64,000 bases of DNA. It comes from Hibiscus mutabilis (Eukaryota; Streptophyta; Magnoliopsida; Malvales; Malvaceae). The position numbers were made by a program, and so were the translations under genes. Positions 35,395-46,855 of this stretch are shown here, one piece after another; the first letter of the stretch is position 1, and the number at the start of each line of letters is the position of its first letter. The notes under the pieces are model-generated. The model was given only the letters and a program-made list of their open reading frames with translations, was not told the origin of the DNA and ran no database searches. Location: assembly GCA_019671005.1 (NCBI GenBank), contig CM033745.1, positions 1,907,146-1,971,145 of the forward strand, read 5' to 3'.

Positions 35395-35579
35395 GCTGCA
35401 GCAACTCTAGAGTGGGGCGGTCCACCCAAAACTCTAATTTCCCAGTAAGTATCGGAACCTTCAATTTTATCTTAAAAGAAAATCGTTTGTAGTTCTTGAG
35501 ATATTTTGTAAATTAGCTGTGCAATTTAAACATTTGCTTTGGTCTTTGGTAACTACAGAGGTAAGAAGGAAAAGAAGAA

Positions 35580-36637
35580 ATGGCGGTGCCGCTTCTAAGT
35601 AAGAAAATCGTGAAAAAGAGGGTCAAGCAATTCAAGAGACCCCAGAGCGACCGCAAAATCTCTGTTAAGGTAAGTTGAAAATTTCCCCCCTTTTCACTTA
35701 GAAACCTTTACCTGCTTGCAAAAGTTCGATCTAAAACATCTTTTTGTGGGGATTTGAATTGAATTCGAGTTATTGTGCTTAGAGAGGGAAATCTTTGATA
35801 CTATCCTCTGAGTTGTATAATGCGGAGTCAGCATCATTCGGCTATTTGATCCATTTATTATTACGGTCTTGTATTTTTCTGCAATTATGGTTGCGATTAT
35901 TTTCAACTTTTCATCTTGCTAGTTGTTGTGATTATTGTTGTTTGACACCCAGTCATACTTATTGTGTTTAATTTCAATTTGCTTCACTTATTTCAAGAGG
36001 TTTCTCTCAGAGTGTCTTGCCCGTGGTATCTGATGTCCAGTTTTTATATATTTGTAGTTGGACATTTTGTTTTGAGGGCAAATATAAAATTTTGAACAGG
36101 TCTTGCGACACAGTTGGCTCTTTTCTCGCACAAGCTTTCTGTTACTAAAACCCTGGTCACGTTGATCTGCTTTTATATTGTCTTTCAACTTTTTTACATG
36201 CTTTCCAATTTTAACTAGTAAACTTGTTTTGACTTGTTGCGTTGGTGCTGTTACAGACGAACTGGCGTAGACCAAAGGGTATTGATTCTCGTGTAAGAAG
36301 AAAGTTCAAGGGATGCACTCTGATGCCCAACATTGGCTATGGCTCAGACAAGAAGACACGACACTATCTTCCAAATGGCTTTAAGAAATTTGTTGTGCAC
36401 AATGTTGGAGAGCTTGAACTTTTGATGATGCACAACAGGTAATCTAATACATACTGTGCTGTTTGCCTGATGTTTGTGTTCTTATTTCTGTTTTTGTTGC
36501 TTGTCAGGACATACTGTGCTGAGATTGCCCATGATGTTTCAACAAAGAAGAGAAAAGAGATTGTTGAACGGGCAGCACAGCTTGATGTTGTCGTTACAAA
36601 CAAACTCGCCAGGCTGCGCAGCCAAGAAGATGAATGA
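35580..36637 (+). CDS. RPL32: 60S ribosomal protein L32 (eL32)
   Basis: Coding exons 35580-35669, 36257-36438 and 36508-36637 give 133 residues, the normal eL32 length in plants. The protein begins MAVPLLSKKIVKKR and contains FKRPQSDR, NWRRPKGIDSRVRRKFKG, MPNIGYGSDKKTRHYLPNGF and VHNVGELELLMMHNR. It ends with AHDVSTKKRKEIVERAAQL and RLRSQEDE, the whole conserved eL32 sequence. A further intron splits the 5' UTR (about 35445-35558, GT-AG), common in ribosomal-protein genes and often expression-enhancing. It is a structural protein of the large subunit, contacting 28S/5.8S rRNA. Frame is intact with no anomalies. Confidence 0.97.
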
Positions 36638-37183
36638 GAGCTTGTAGTTATGTTTAGCATTGAAGCGTTGTTTGCATTATTGCAGAAGTTGGATAATTTT
36701 GTTGTTTTAGTAGATAATAATATTCTCAACCTAGACTTTGTTTGTATCATGGAATTATTACTACAAGTACCATATTGTCTTGAGTTGTATTAAGAGCTCT
36801 TTCTATGCAATTGAGTTTAGCCTCCTATCTCATATAAGTGCAGTTATGTTTCAATTTTGGGGTATTTAGTTTCGCTTATTTGGTAGTCATATTGTTGTTG
36901 GGGACCTTTATTAAACCCTTAGTAGCACTGAATTTTACTTAAATTTACTCTATATCACAATATTTGAACTTGATGCCTTGCTTAGGCACTGGTTTCAGTC
37001 ATAACTAATTTCTTGAATTCAAGGATCCAAATCGTAGCAATGGAAGAATAAAATGCTATAACTATTCACAAGATGCTGCTTAGATTTACAACCTGAGCTC
37101 TACCTTCATGACCGTTCTAGAACTATATTCAGTACAAAGTAAGAAGCTGAACATGATTCACAAGTTCATAATACGAGATAAGT
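36638..37183. other. Convergent 3' flanks between eL32 and a minus-strand gene
   Basis: Contains the eL32 3' UTR and downstream DNA of the coiled-coil protein gene that ends at 37184. No separate gene is visible. Confidence 0.45.
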
Positions 37184-38227
37184 CTAACCGGTTTTATGCT
37201 TGTTTCCTCTCTCTGCTACAAACTTCAGCCCCATTGGGCGCCCAACGAAAATCATGGCAGCAACAGCTACAGCAGCAACTCCAACCGAGACAATAATCGA
37301 ACCGCAATTGGGCTTCTCCTCTTCCTGTCTTGTCACCCAACCCTTCAACTCCTTGCCTTTCAACTCCACAATAGCTCTCTTCAGCTCCCTCAAGCTGGAC
37401 TCCAACTCCCACATCTTCACTTCCATCTCACCCACCACCTTCTCCGGCCCTTTCAACGCCTCCATTTCTTCCATCATCGTCTTCAAATCAAACAATTCAG
37501 AACTCCCCCTCTCCAACATCGCCTCCAGGAGTTCAATTTCCTTGCACAATTCTTGTGCTCCGACGTCCCCGATCTCTTCTTCTTCTTCACCATTATCACT
37601 CGCATTTGCCTTTCTTGATTCAAATACGACATCAACATTTCCCCGCTCAACCTTATCAACTGCATTTCCCAACTTCTCCGTTGTCTCTTCCTTATCTGGA
37701 ACTAGTGGACTCAGATTCTCTTGTTGGCCATCAACATCGATTCCTAACTCTTTGAAAACCTCACCTTTTCCACCTTTCTTGGTTTCTTCAACTACGATCC
37801 CAAAATCTTTAAATTTATCATTGATTTCCCTTATTTCGAGCATCAAATCCGCAAACTCTTGTTCCAATTTCTTCTCTTTCAAAAACTCACCTTCTTCAAT
37901 TCCTTTCGCTTCCTCAAATTTCTCCACTTCATCGTCTTCGAACCCTTTCTGGAGAATCGACATTAGAACTTTCCGTTCAAGTTGTTCGATTTCACGAGTT
38001 AATTGAATTTCACGCAGGTTGAATTCTTCAATCCTTCTCTTTAAAGACACCAATTTATCTGTGTTTTCTACATTGAATCGAGATGCCTCGTGCCCTAGGC
38101 CCCGGCATTGCTGATTCAAATCTGAAAGATAGGTTTCGACCTTCAACGCATCGCAATCACCGCCTTCGTTCTCCGCCGTCCCATAATTACACGACGATGG
38201 GAGGTTGATCATCACAGAGTTTCCCAT
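37184..38227 (-). CDS. Coiled-coil protein with C-terminal membrane anchor, uncharacterised
   Basis: A single uninterrupted exon. Starting at MGNSVMINLP (38227) it gives 347 residues; an in-frame ATG 12 codons upstream is possible but adds an unlikely hydrophobic start. The protein is Glu/Lys-rich with long heptad-like helices, for example VSLKRRIEEFNLREIQLTRE near residues 60-80, EFADLMLEIREINDKFKDFG near 125-145, and ELLEAMLERGSSELFDLKTM near 240-260. A loop rich in acidic residues (GEEEEEIGDVG) lies between them. Near the C-terminus a hydrophobic segment (IIVSVGVAAVAVAAMIFVG) is followed by a short basic tail ending HKTG, which fits a tail-anchored organelle or ER membrane protein. I do not recognise the family. 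The intact frame and strong amphipathic pattern argue for a real gene. Confidence 0.8.
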   Translation of the reverse strand: MGNSVMINLPSSCNYGTAENEGGDCDALKVETYLSDLNQQCRGLGHEASRFNVENTDKLVSLKRRIEEFNLREIQLTREIEQLERKVLMSILQKGFEDDEVEKFEEAKGIEEGEFLKEKKLEQEFADLMLEIREINDKFKDFGIVVEETKKGGKGEVFKELGIDVDGQQENLSPLVPDKEETTEKLGNAVDKVERGNVDVVFESRKANASDNGEEEEEIGDVGAQELCKEIELLEAMLERGSSELFDLKTMMEEMEALKGPEKVVGEMEVKMWELESSLRELKRAIVELKGKELKGWVTRQEEEKPNCGSIIVSVGVAAVAVAAMIFVGRPMGLKFVAERGNKHKTG

Positions 38228-38263
38228 TAGAATGACTAAAAAATATCGCCGGAAAGATATCAA

Positions 38264-39367
38264 TTCGCCACCTCTATTTTCAAGATGAAATAAAAAAAAT
38301 GAAACTTTGGGCTGATTCTAAATTCTTTCTCAGATTGAAACGTAAAATGAAAAAAGAGTTTGGAAAAGGAAAAGGAAAAGAAAAATAGCTTTGATTTAAC
38401 GAAAGCCAAAAGGAAGCTGCTGACACTACTGGGCGCTTTGGCTGCAAGAAAGGCGGGGGATTCTCCTGAATGCTGATAGTTTGGGGGCGACAGTAGAAAA
38501 ATGTTTTCGCGCCTTAACTCAAGGCAAGTGAGAGCATTATCAAGAGAGATTTAAGGGTTACTTTAATACCTATCCATACCGTTTTGGATTTATTATTACG
38601 TTTCAAATAGTTTTATATTTATTTTCAATTTTTCATAAAATATTTTTTATATAATATTCGCCTAAATATAAGAGAAAAATGTTTCACTAGCGGAGGGAAA
38701 TTTGTTTTATACAAATAGATTTAGTTTAAGATTTATGATTTTAGATTTAAGGGTTTATGTTTTAGGGTTCTAAATTTATTGTTTAATGTTAGAATTTAAG
38801 GTTTGAAGTTTATGAATTATACTTATTGTTTAAGATTTTGAGTTTAAGATTAAAGATTTAGATTTTATATTGTAGAGTTTAAGTAGGCATTATTGCAGTA
38901 GATAAAATATTTATTTTAAATATAATTCAATTTAATATATATATATATTAAAAATGTAAACGTGAATACAAAAAAATTAAAATACAGTAAATTATTATTA
39001 ATTAGGTTGATTATATTATATTATTTGCATAATTTGAACGCGTGGTATTAATTTGTTCAAATAGTTAAATCCTAATTTGGAAGCTATAGTATACATGAAA
39101 AGTGCCCTCGTAAATGAGTGAAAATGGTCAAAGAATTTGATATTTATAAATTAAGCATCCAAATAATTCGAATATATAATGTTGAACTTAATTGAATAAA
39201 AACATGTTTTGAAGTCAATTGCAAAAGATAAGTTATTTTATAATGTATTAAATATTTTTATCGAACCCAACAAGTGCATTGTAATTATATTTAGATTCAA
39301 TTGCAGCCTTTTTCCTATTCAATGGAAGTCTTCCGAATCAGGTTGGTTTTATTTGTGACACAACAAT
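38264..39367. other. Intergenic AT-rich DNA with degenerate TTTAGGG-like words
   Basis: The first 260 bp are the promoter side of the minus-strand coiled-coil gene. At 38700-38890 many TTTAGGGTT/TTTAAGATT words recur, the same pattern as at 6640-6840 and (inverse) 39815-39920. No gene is seen. Confidence 0.4.
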
Positions 39368-39720
39368 GCTGAATTCCGGGCGATTTTCTTTTTCAGTTTA
39401 CAAATTACTTGGTTCCGTGGGCTTGAAATCCTGAAAGTTCAATCAAATTACTTGCAAGTTATTCACCATGTCAATGACCTGCTGCTGCTTCTTCTCCGAT
39501 TGCTCTGGTCCGATTTATTGGTGGATTGCATTCTCAGGGATGAATGACAGAAGTGTGTTGACAATTAACCTGCAGACAAGTTTGCTAAATTTTTCTATTC
39601 GATGCAACATCACATGACAATCTTTCTGGAACCACCTGCTGTTCTACTGCCGTCTTTTAAGGGCACTTTCAATTCCCGTATTGCAAGTCTAACTCTTGTT
39701 ACACTTTTTTTACTCTTTGT
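39368..39720 (+). pseudogene. RNase H-like (RVT_3) domain relic
   Basis: One frame reads AEFRAIFFFSLQITWFRGLE, then ILKVQSNYLQVIHHVNDL, then a leucine-rich helix, then WSDLLVDCILRDE, stop, QKCVDN, stop, PADKFAKFF. Further on, IFLEPPAVLLPSF appears in another frame. This is the order of motifs in plant RNase H-like (reverse-transcriptase-like, RVT_3) proteins and LINE C-termini: AEL.A...GL, the ..SD...V.H.VND strand-helix, and the ADxLAKxA end. Two in-frame stops and a frame change break it, so it is a relic, probably of a non-LTR retrotransposon or a derived host gene. Confidence 0.55.
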
Positions 39721-40346
39721 AACTAAAAAAAAATGACAAAATGATGGGTAAAACTTTGATATACAGGCGGTGTAAAATTAATTTTACATAAGCATATATT
39801 TTACCTTATAAAACACAAATTCTAAATTCATAACCCTAAATTCTAAACACTAACCTTAAATTCTAAACCCTATAACTTAAACCCCTAAATTAAACTCTTA
39901 ATCCCTAAATTTTAAAAATACGCATAAATATTTATTTACACGGACTGTATATCAAACTTTTTCTCTAAAATGATAGCAATTGTCCAGTTTTGTGGACTTG
40001 TTCACGAGCTGGTTCTTTGGCCCATTTATTGTTTTGTACCCTGTGGAGTATGGACTCCATGAGATGTTAACTTTGGGCTTATCTCTTTTTAGGCTAATTA
40101 TTTATAACCCAATTCATGCGGTATAACAATATTAAAATTACATAAATTGCTAAAATAAATAGTTTAATAAAAAATGACGATTATGGTTGCGTTGAACGTA
40201 CAAAAGTTAGTCTATTGATTGTGCTGCCACTCATTCATAAATATTTACTTACATCCTCATTCACCAAAAGGTCCGATGTTTTGGAGAATCTATTGATTGT
40301 GCTGCCACTCCCTTTTACTGCCCCATTTCTCTCACTTCATCTACAT
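39721..40346. other. Intergenic gap with AACCCTAAA-like words
   Basis: At 39770-39930 AACCCTAAATTCTAAAC-type words recur, the inverse of those at 38700-38890. The two blocks face each other across the RNase H relic, about 1 kb apart. No gene is visible. Confidence 0.4.
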
Positions 40347-41517
40347 TTTCTTTTAGGGTAAAGTACACCAATGGTCACTGAACTTTTGGGGTACTTTTAT
40401 TTTAGTCACCAAACTTTTAAAATTTTCATTAGGGTCATCCAACTTTCATTTTGCATTTATTTTAGTCCCCCGTTACTTTTTTTAGAAAATGCTGAACCGT
40501 TAGTTTTCCTTTTTTTCAAGGGTAAATTTTATAAATAGTCACCGAACTTTTAAAACACTTTCATTATGGTCACCAAAATTTTAAAACTTTCATTGAAGTC
40601 ACCCAACACAAAGGCATCTATCAAAACAACACTGAACATGATGACGAACAAGGATGAACGGATGTATGGGTTGTCTCTCTCGATTTTAGGTATAATAATA
40701 TTTTAGGTCCTTACTAGTTTAAATACTAATCAAATAATATTTTCATCACTCCTTATTTTTATATTTAAAGGTTTAATAGACTCTTCCTCCTTAATGTTTG
40801 ATCCTAACTCCGTTTCTAATGGCGAAGTAAATTAATGTTTGAACTTAAACATGAGGTTCATCAATTCTGCTTGCATATTTTAAGAAATTTGTGGAACAAC
40901 TTTTAGCTGCAACTTTTAGAAGTAAACTAAAATTCTATACTCTTGGTCAATAATTAACCTCAATATTTTTTTATCTCCCTTGTACTTATTAACCTTGAAG
41001 TAGCTTGAAGATGAGGTTGCATACAATGTGATTAATAGATCAAAATAATGTGTTTACATTACAGACAATATTCAAGAACATGATATATAAAAAATATTTT
41101 ATGTTGGTAAATACATCAACCTACACAACCTTAAATATTGTTCATCGAGAATCATAAAGTAAAATCTATTTCTTACTTTTGTTTTTTTATACATTGAAAG
41201 AGTTTTTTTTTTCTTAAACCAACAAGGTTGCTTTAAATCAAAACAAAAGTTGGGTGACTCTAATAAAAGTTTTAAAATTTCCGTGACCAAAATGAGATCT
41301 TTTTAAAAGTTTGGTGATATTTATATAGTTTACTCTTGAAGAAAAGGAAAACTAACAGGACACGACAACATTTTCTAACATAAGGTAACGAGAAGGACCA
41401 AAATGAAAGCGAAATAAAAATTAGGTGACCTCAATAAAAAAATTTAAAAGTTTGATGATCAAAATAAAAGTATCCTAAAATTTCAGTTACCATTGGTGTA
41501 CTTTACCCTTTCTTTTA
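40347..41517. mobile_element. Mutator-like (MULE) non-autonomous element with 9-bp TSD
   Basis: The element occupies 40356-41508 (1,153 bp). It starts GGGTAAAGTACACCAATGGT, and the same 20 bases close it in inverse orientation. Perfect 9-base target duplications, TTTCTTTTA, flank it at 40347-40355 and 41509-41517. Terminal inverted repeats are long: 40356-40607 on the left and 41249-41508 on the right, diverged but collinear. A 9-bp duplication with long terminal repeats is the signature of Mutator-type transposition. The central 640 bp has no transposase, so it depends on an autonomous element. Relatives appear at 31016, 56040-56355 and 63480. Confidence 0.92.
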
Positions 41518-42814
41518 TTATGTTTTCTCCCATTCCCAATCCCTTTTATTCTCCAATTTCATTGCTCGTGTCGCCTCCTTCACATTTTCTTTTCTAGCAT
41601 GTAGGAAATAACTTTTTTTTTTACCTTTTGCTTTCGTTTTGTATTTTCAATGTATAGTTATTTGTTAGGTTTACTTCGTTTATAATAAGATTTAATGTAT
41701 TATAAATATCTGATTCAGTTTATGAGACGTTAACTAAATTGTTAGAACATTATTTAAAATTATTTTTTTTAACCTCCACAGTTTTTATAAGGTTTTGTCA
41801 CCCCATGTACACATTAAGTGATTTGGTCTCTTATAAACATTTGATCATGATGGTGACTAAACCTGGCAAGAATTATCTAACTCAAGTTTAAAATATAAAA
41901 AATAATATTAAATTGTGTTCTCACAACACGGCATAATCTATCCCTATAAATTGAATCGGAACTTGACACAATACTACATATTGAAATAGTTAAACTTGAT
42001 TTGATAATTGTTCCATGTTTAAAAACTTAATATTTTAAGTTTCATATTTGCCCATTTGTATCTAAAAAGCTTTGGTATCTAATATTAAATTTGTTCAAAC
42101 GATACCAATAATAGAGAAACCTCTCTAATTGAACGGATACTACTTGCGGGAAAGGGGGGAAATTTACTCATAATGAATATTGAACCCACAACTTAAAAGA
42201 AATATGAGTTTTTAACCGTTTGTTCTAGAGATTATTAACTAATAAGAAACTCTTTTTAAGTTCATATATTTGTCAATTTGCATCCAAGAAACATTAGCTA
42301 AAACAACTGGATTAATACCGCGTAGGGAGAGAAATATATGTCTTTTTTTTCCAGCTAAGCATTTAATTAATTAAGGAATGGGATGATACTAATCAGAGAT
42401 GGGGTTAAGATTTAGAGTTGGGGAACAAAATATAAATGTTTGAAATTAGAGGGCAAATTCATAAATAAACTAATTTTTCAAAAAATAATCTTCCAATCGG
42501 CTCCCCTCATCAACTGGCAAAGAATCCAAGAATACTTCAAGAATGTAGCATGTTCGAAAGAGTAAGCCGTAAACGAGAAAGCAAGCAAGAATCTGGGTGT
42601 CTGTTTTGAAGCCTTGCCTTGAGCATGAAGCATGCTCTTTCTTTACAGCCCTACCACGTAGCTAGCCTTTGCAAGAAAAGAACCAAAACCATAATGTTGA
42701 TGGCATGTATATATTAGCCCCCAAACTCACAAATCACATGTACCTACAATATTCTCTCTTGCATTGCATCTTCTTTCAGCTTTTTGTCTTAAAATCATCG
42801 GATAAAAAGAGGCA
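41518..42814. other. Intergenic DNA and AWPM-19 promoter side
   Basis: A third clear copy of the dispersed module seen at 2755 lies at about 42140-42240 (TTGAACCCACAACTTAAAAG, then TTTAACCG and ATTATTAACTAAT). Closer to the gene, a CACGTA word (42654-42659) and a TATATATT sequence near 42708 could serve the AWPM-19 promoter. An ACGT-core element would fit abscisic-acid control, but one short word is weak evidence. Confidence 0.45.
42140..42240 (+). repeat. Dispersed SINE-like/degenerate element, copy 3
   Basis: It matches copy 1 almost word for word in its core (ATTGAACCCACAACTTAAAA) and keeps the later TTTAACCG...TAGAGATTATTAACTAA tail. Both copies lie on the plus strand in AT-rich DNA. Confidence 0.45.
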
Positions 42815-43579
42815 ATGGCCAATGCTCAAATGAAACCCGTTGCTGCTCTGCTTTTGTTCCTTAATTTCTGCATGTATGCCATTGTTTTGGGGATTGGCGG
42901 ATGGGCTGTCAATAAAGCTACTGATAATGGTTTTATCATCGGTACGTCGCCTTTCAAATATTTGTCTATGGTGTACGATTAAGGTTTTAAATTAGATGAT
43001 TTCTTAGTGTGACACTTGCAGGACCTGGCTTTGAGCTTCCTGCGCATTTCTCACCAATTTACTTCCCCATGGGAAATGCTGCCACTGGATTCTTCGTGAC
43101 ATTTTCCATGTTAGCCGGGGTTGTCGGTGTAGCATCAGTAATCGCCGGTATCAACCATATCCGTTCATGGCATGGCGGTAGCTTGCCATCGGCAGCTTCG
43201 ATTGCAGGCGTTGCTTGGACTCTTACTTTACTTGCCATGGGGTATGTCTATTAACTCTGGCATCTACACACACAAGCTTGGGCATCAAATCTAAAGTTGA
43301 AAGATGTCAAACCCTTAAGCTGCATTGTTTCCAAACTAACTTGAAAATTTCCTTTGGCAGATTTGCATGGAAAGAAATTGAGCTCGAAGTCAGGAATGCT
43401 CGACTGGTACGAACGAAATTCAGCACTCAGCCGGTTCTCAACACATTTAAACTCTTCAACTTGTATATATTGGCTAACGTGAATAATATCTTCTTTTGCA
43501 GAGAACCATGGAAGCATTTATAATCATCCTTACAGTTACACAGCTTTTCTACATTGCAGCAATCCACGGCGGCGCATAA
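42815..43579 (+). CDS. AWPM-19/PM19-like membrane protein
   Basis: Four exons, 42815-42941, 43022-43241, 43361-43406 and 43502-43579, join in frame to 156 residues, the usual family length. Diagnostic words include LNFCMYAIVLGIGGWAVNKA, GFELPAHFSPIYFPMGNAAT, INHIRSWHG and FAWKEIELEVRNARLRTMEA, ending in QLFYIAAIHGG. Four membrane segments are visible, near residues 9-30, 60-83, 100-118 and 135-153. AWPM-19 proteins are plasma-membrane proteins induced by abscisic acid, drying, cold or seed maturation. A rice member transports abscisic acid. All splice sites are canonical and the frame is intact. Confidence 0.95.
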
Positions 43580-45122
43580 ATGGTTTAAGCTCAAAACGAG
43601 GTTAAAGTGGTTAAATGCTCTGCGATTGCGTCTCCATTTTATATCTTTTATTGCCATGAAATTCTCTTTTGCATTCGTTTGATTCTTTAGATGTAATTGG
43701 TGTGCTACGATTGGATTTTTATATGAACCAGTAGAATTTCTGGTGCAATGACAAGATTCCATCAATCTCCCAATTCCTTTTTATCTTTGAAGCAGAACTA
43801 TAAAAAGGCAGTAAAGTTACATTCTTCATAAGAAAAAAAGGTACTAATTTAATTAAAACGATTAACCTGACCAACCGAAACCAACCACATGTACTTTAAT
43901 CTGATTGGTTTCATCTTATTCGATCAAGAAAAACAGTTTGGTTATCGGTTTCGAAACCAAGCAATGGTTACTCGATCAAATTTCTCCTTCAGCCAGCACT
44001 AAAAAAACCTGCCATGCTAATGAATTAGTCCATGATTATAAAGTCGTAATTCAACACCTATTATTGGTCTTAGCAAAGAAACACAACTATAAATTTGCTG
44101 AAACAAAATGAGTATAAATTCACAATATTGACACCGAGTCACCGACGACATAGCAACCATGTTGAGATTACACTAAAAAAAACTGGTATACTTTTAAGGA
44201 AACTAATCCACACAACCCGGAAATAAGAACTAGGTACAGTACAAACCTAGCTAAGACACTACGCTGCAAAAGTGCCAATAAAAGAATGTACTCAAAGCTA
44301 GGAACGAACAACTAGCGACTATCTGCATCCACAGTATCACTACCACAAAACTTACAACTGTTTTTCTAGCTAGGCCTGCTGCACATTATTCTTTTTAAGA
44401 AAACATTGAGCCTTGAAATGAAATAGATGTATAAAACCAAAACCATTTGTGGCTTTGACGAACTGCTTGTCTACCAAATCCCCATGAACAGATGAATCTG
44501 CATTAAAAAGAAAACAGTTTATCAGACAAGATCCAGCTAGTATATAATTAGACACTAAAAATTGGAAAACTGTCTCCATATAGACATCCCAATCATTAAC
44601 ATTTGAACTTTTCAAATTGGAAATGGAGCTGAGGTGAAAATACAATTTCCCTTAGCAAGATGACTTAATTGAATTGGGAGGCAATTGACACATAGCCTCC
44701 AGCACTGTGAAAGCAAAAATTTACCAAGTTCTGTAGAGGATATGTGAAGAAAATAAAATATTGATCAGACAATATTTACTATACAACAAAATCAACCAGA
44801 TAAATAATTGAACATGCTACCACCAAGTGGTCTTTCATCATTCACCTAGTCTATTTTGTTCAACCAAGATTAATTGGTGATGAGTTCAACAATGAAGGAA
44901 CAAAAAAACGGACGATAAAGTCAAGAGGCCACTGAATATAGCAAAAGAATGCCAGTTAGTTAATAACATTAAGTTCCAAATGTCAAGTTGCAATTATATA
45001 ATCTCAGTATTTGCAACACAGAGAATACGAGCTACCCAACATATCTTAGCATGCAGTACTGCAAATTATAAAGGAAAGTATACTACACCTTTTGAAACTC
45101 AATGGATAATCCAAACCTGCAA
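43580..45122. other. Convergent 3' flanks, no gene seen
   Basis: AT-rich DNA between the AWPM-19 gene (plus) and the acidic-protein gene (minus). The first 200 bp are probably AWPM-19 3' UTR. The open frames of 68-91 codons here lack motifs. Confidence 0.4.
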
Positions 45123-46855
45123 TTATCTTCCAGAACCAGTGAAAACATCAAACAATCCACAGCAACTTAACACTGAGGTCCTTTGCACCACAGGTGGAGT
45201 CGAAGCAACAAGAGGCTGTGAACCAACAGCAAACAAACAACAAAACCTTGTAAGTCAACTTAAATAAAGAATGTCAAACCCAAAATTTCGGAAAAAAGGG
45301 GGCCAGATATACCTGCTTTTCAGAATGATCATGGGACTCAAGATGTTGGGTTTTGTCCACCACAGTACTAGTTCAGCAGAAGTAAAGGAGGATGAAGAAT
45401 TTTTTCCTTCATTTTCTCCCAATTCAAACCTAGAGACGCCAATAGAGGAGGGCAATATCTTGTCTTCACTTCCCTTCAACCCTGGCTCAACAACACCAGG
45501 CACTGATTTGTTTGCAGAAACTTCCTCTTGCACAGATAAAGCAGTTTTTACCAAATTGTATACATCAGCAGTTCCCACAGCAGAATTACTGTCAACATTT
45601 CCAGCTGTTTCATTTTCAACAACCTTCAGGACTTCTTCAGACATAACACTAGCCGGCTTATCCTCGTTGCCATATGAGGTCACTTCAGAACCAAAATTAT
45701 AGGCTTTATCCTTTAACTTCTTCTCAGAGGCTTGAGATTCATCATCTGAACTGCTACTACAGCTACTAGAGCTCTTGTCATGCTCAATTTGCCGAATAGT
45801 GACAAGTGAACTCTCAAGATCCTCCTTAGGTCCCGACGCTTTTTCAATTTTAACAGCAGCAACATCATCCGATCCTGAAATCACAGCATTTTCCGCATCC
45901 CTAGTGGCCCCTTCCGCAGACTTCTCCTCAGCTACATGTGATTGAATAGGTGAATGCTCCCTTTTCCCTTCTGCTTCCCTGTGATTGAATGGATGCTGGT
46001 GATTGTGGCCACCCTGAGATGCAGGGGAACCAACATCACCGCCATCACTTTCCCTTTCATCTTGGCTTCTCGGATCCCCATTTCCTAGCACCATTTGATA
46101 AAATCACAACAGTTCTTATCACAAAGCAAAAGTTAACCAGTCCCCTATAGAGATGACAAAACTGAGTGACGAGTTTTAAATTTTATTAAGCAAAATGAGG
46201 TCCAATCAAAATAATGAAAACAGAGCAACTAAAACCAAGTCTAAAAGGCACCGGCCTATAACTTAAGAAATGAACAGACAATAATCCTGGAATCCAGTTG
46301 ATAAATAGCAACAATTCAGGTCAAAATCAAGTAAAAATAACTGTCAAAGAAGCAGATTTCAAAAAGGAAAAGAAGAAAAAGCAAAAGAAAATTTAAAGTA
46401 AACAGTAAGCGATTAAAGAATGACAATTCCTCTTACCAAAGAAAATGAATGACAATCCCAATGAAAAGCGACCAAATCAATTAATGAGTAATATGATGTA
46501 GAAAATTAATACTATTAGCTAATAAACATTCAAACCAAGCTGTTTACTCCGCAATTAATCTAAAAAAAACAGTAATTCAATAACTGAGTAAGTAGCATGG
46601 GTAGATGGATAACAAGTCCATCATCACAACCCCTCCCCCACCAAAAGAAGCAAAAGAAAGCAAAGTACCATGTGGGATGTTTGAATCGGTGTTGTTGGCT
46701 GCTTGCTCCTTTTTCTTGGCAGCTTTTCTCTTCTTAGAACTTGATGGCTTGATTGATGGTCCCCCCTTCTCTTTTTTCTCCTTCACAGATCTCTCTCTCT
46801 TAGCCTGTCTCTGTACTTGTGTATTTGGCTGCTCTAATCCACTGGCAAATCCTAG
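45123..46855 (-). CDS. Uncharacterised acidic Ser-rich protein gene (5' end unresolved, one frameshift)
   Basis: Three exons are supported. 46855-46669 encodes LGFASGLEQPNTQVQRQAKR and a Lys-rich KKRKAAKKK stretch suited to a nuclear signal. 46084-45313 begins after the codon for HG and is acidic and serine-rich (SSSSCSSSSDDESQASEKKL, EVLKVVENETAGNVDSNSA). 45215-45123 encodes PLVASTPPVVQRTSVLSCCG and then LFDVFTGSGR before the stop. Splice sites are canonical. Near 45361 one base appears missing: ELVL is followed out of frame by VVDKTQHLESHDHSEKQ. Only the shifted frame ends in phase with the last exon, so the read gene has a frameshift. The first coding exon, upstream of 46855, was not found. 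I recognise the CCGLFDV C-terminus as recurring in plant proteins of unknown function, but can give no role. Confidence 0.7.

Noticed and set aside
37200..38006. 268-codon open frame on the plus strand, antisense to the coiled-coil gene
   Set aside because: It is the complement of Glu/Lys-rich codons, giving Ser/Phe/Leu-rich translation without domains. The minus-strand frame is longer, has coiled coils and a membrane anchor, and explains it.
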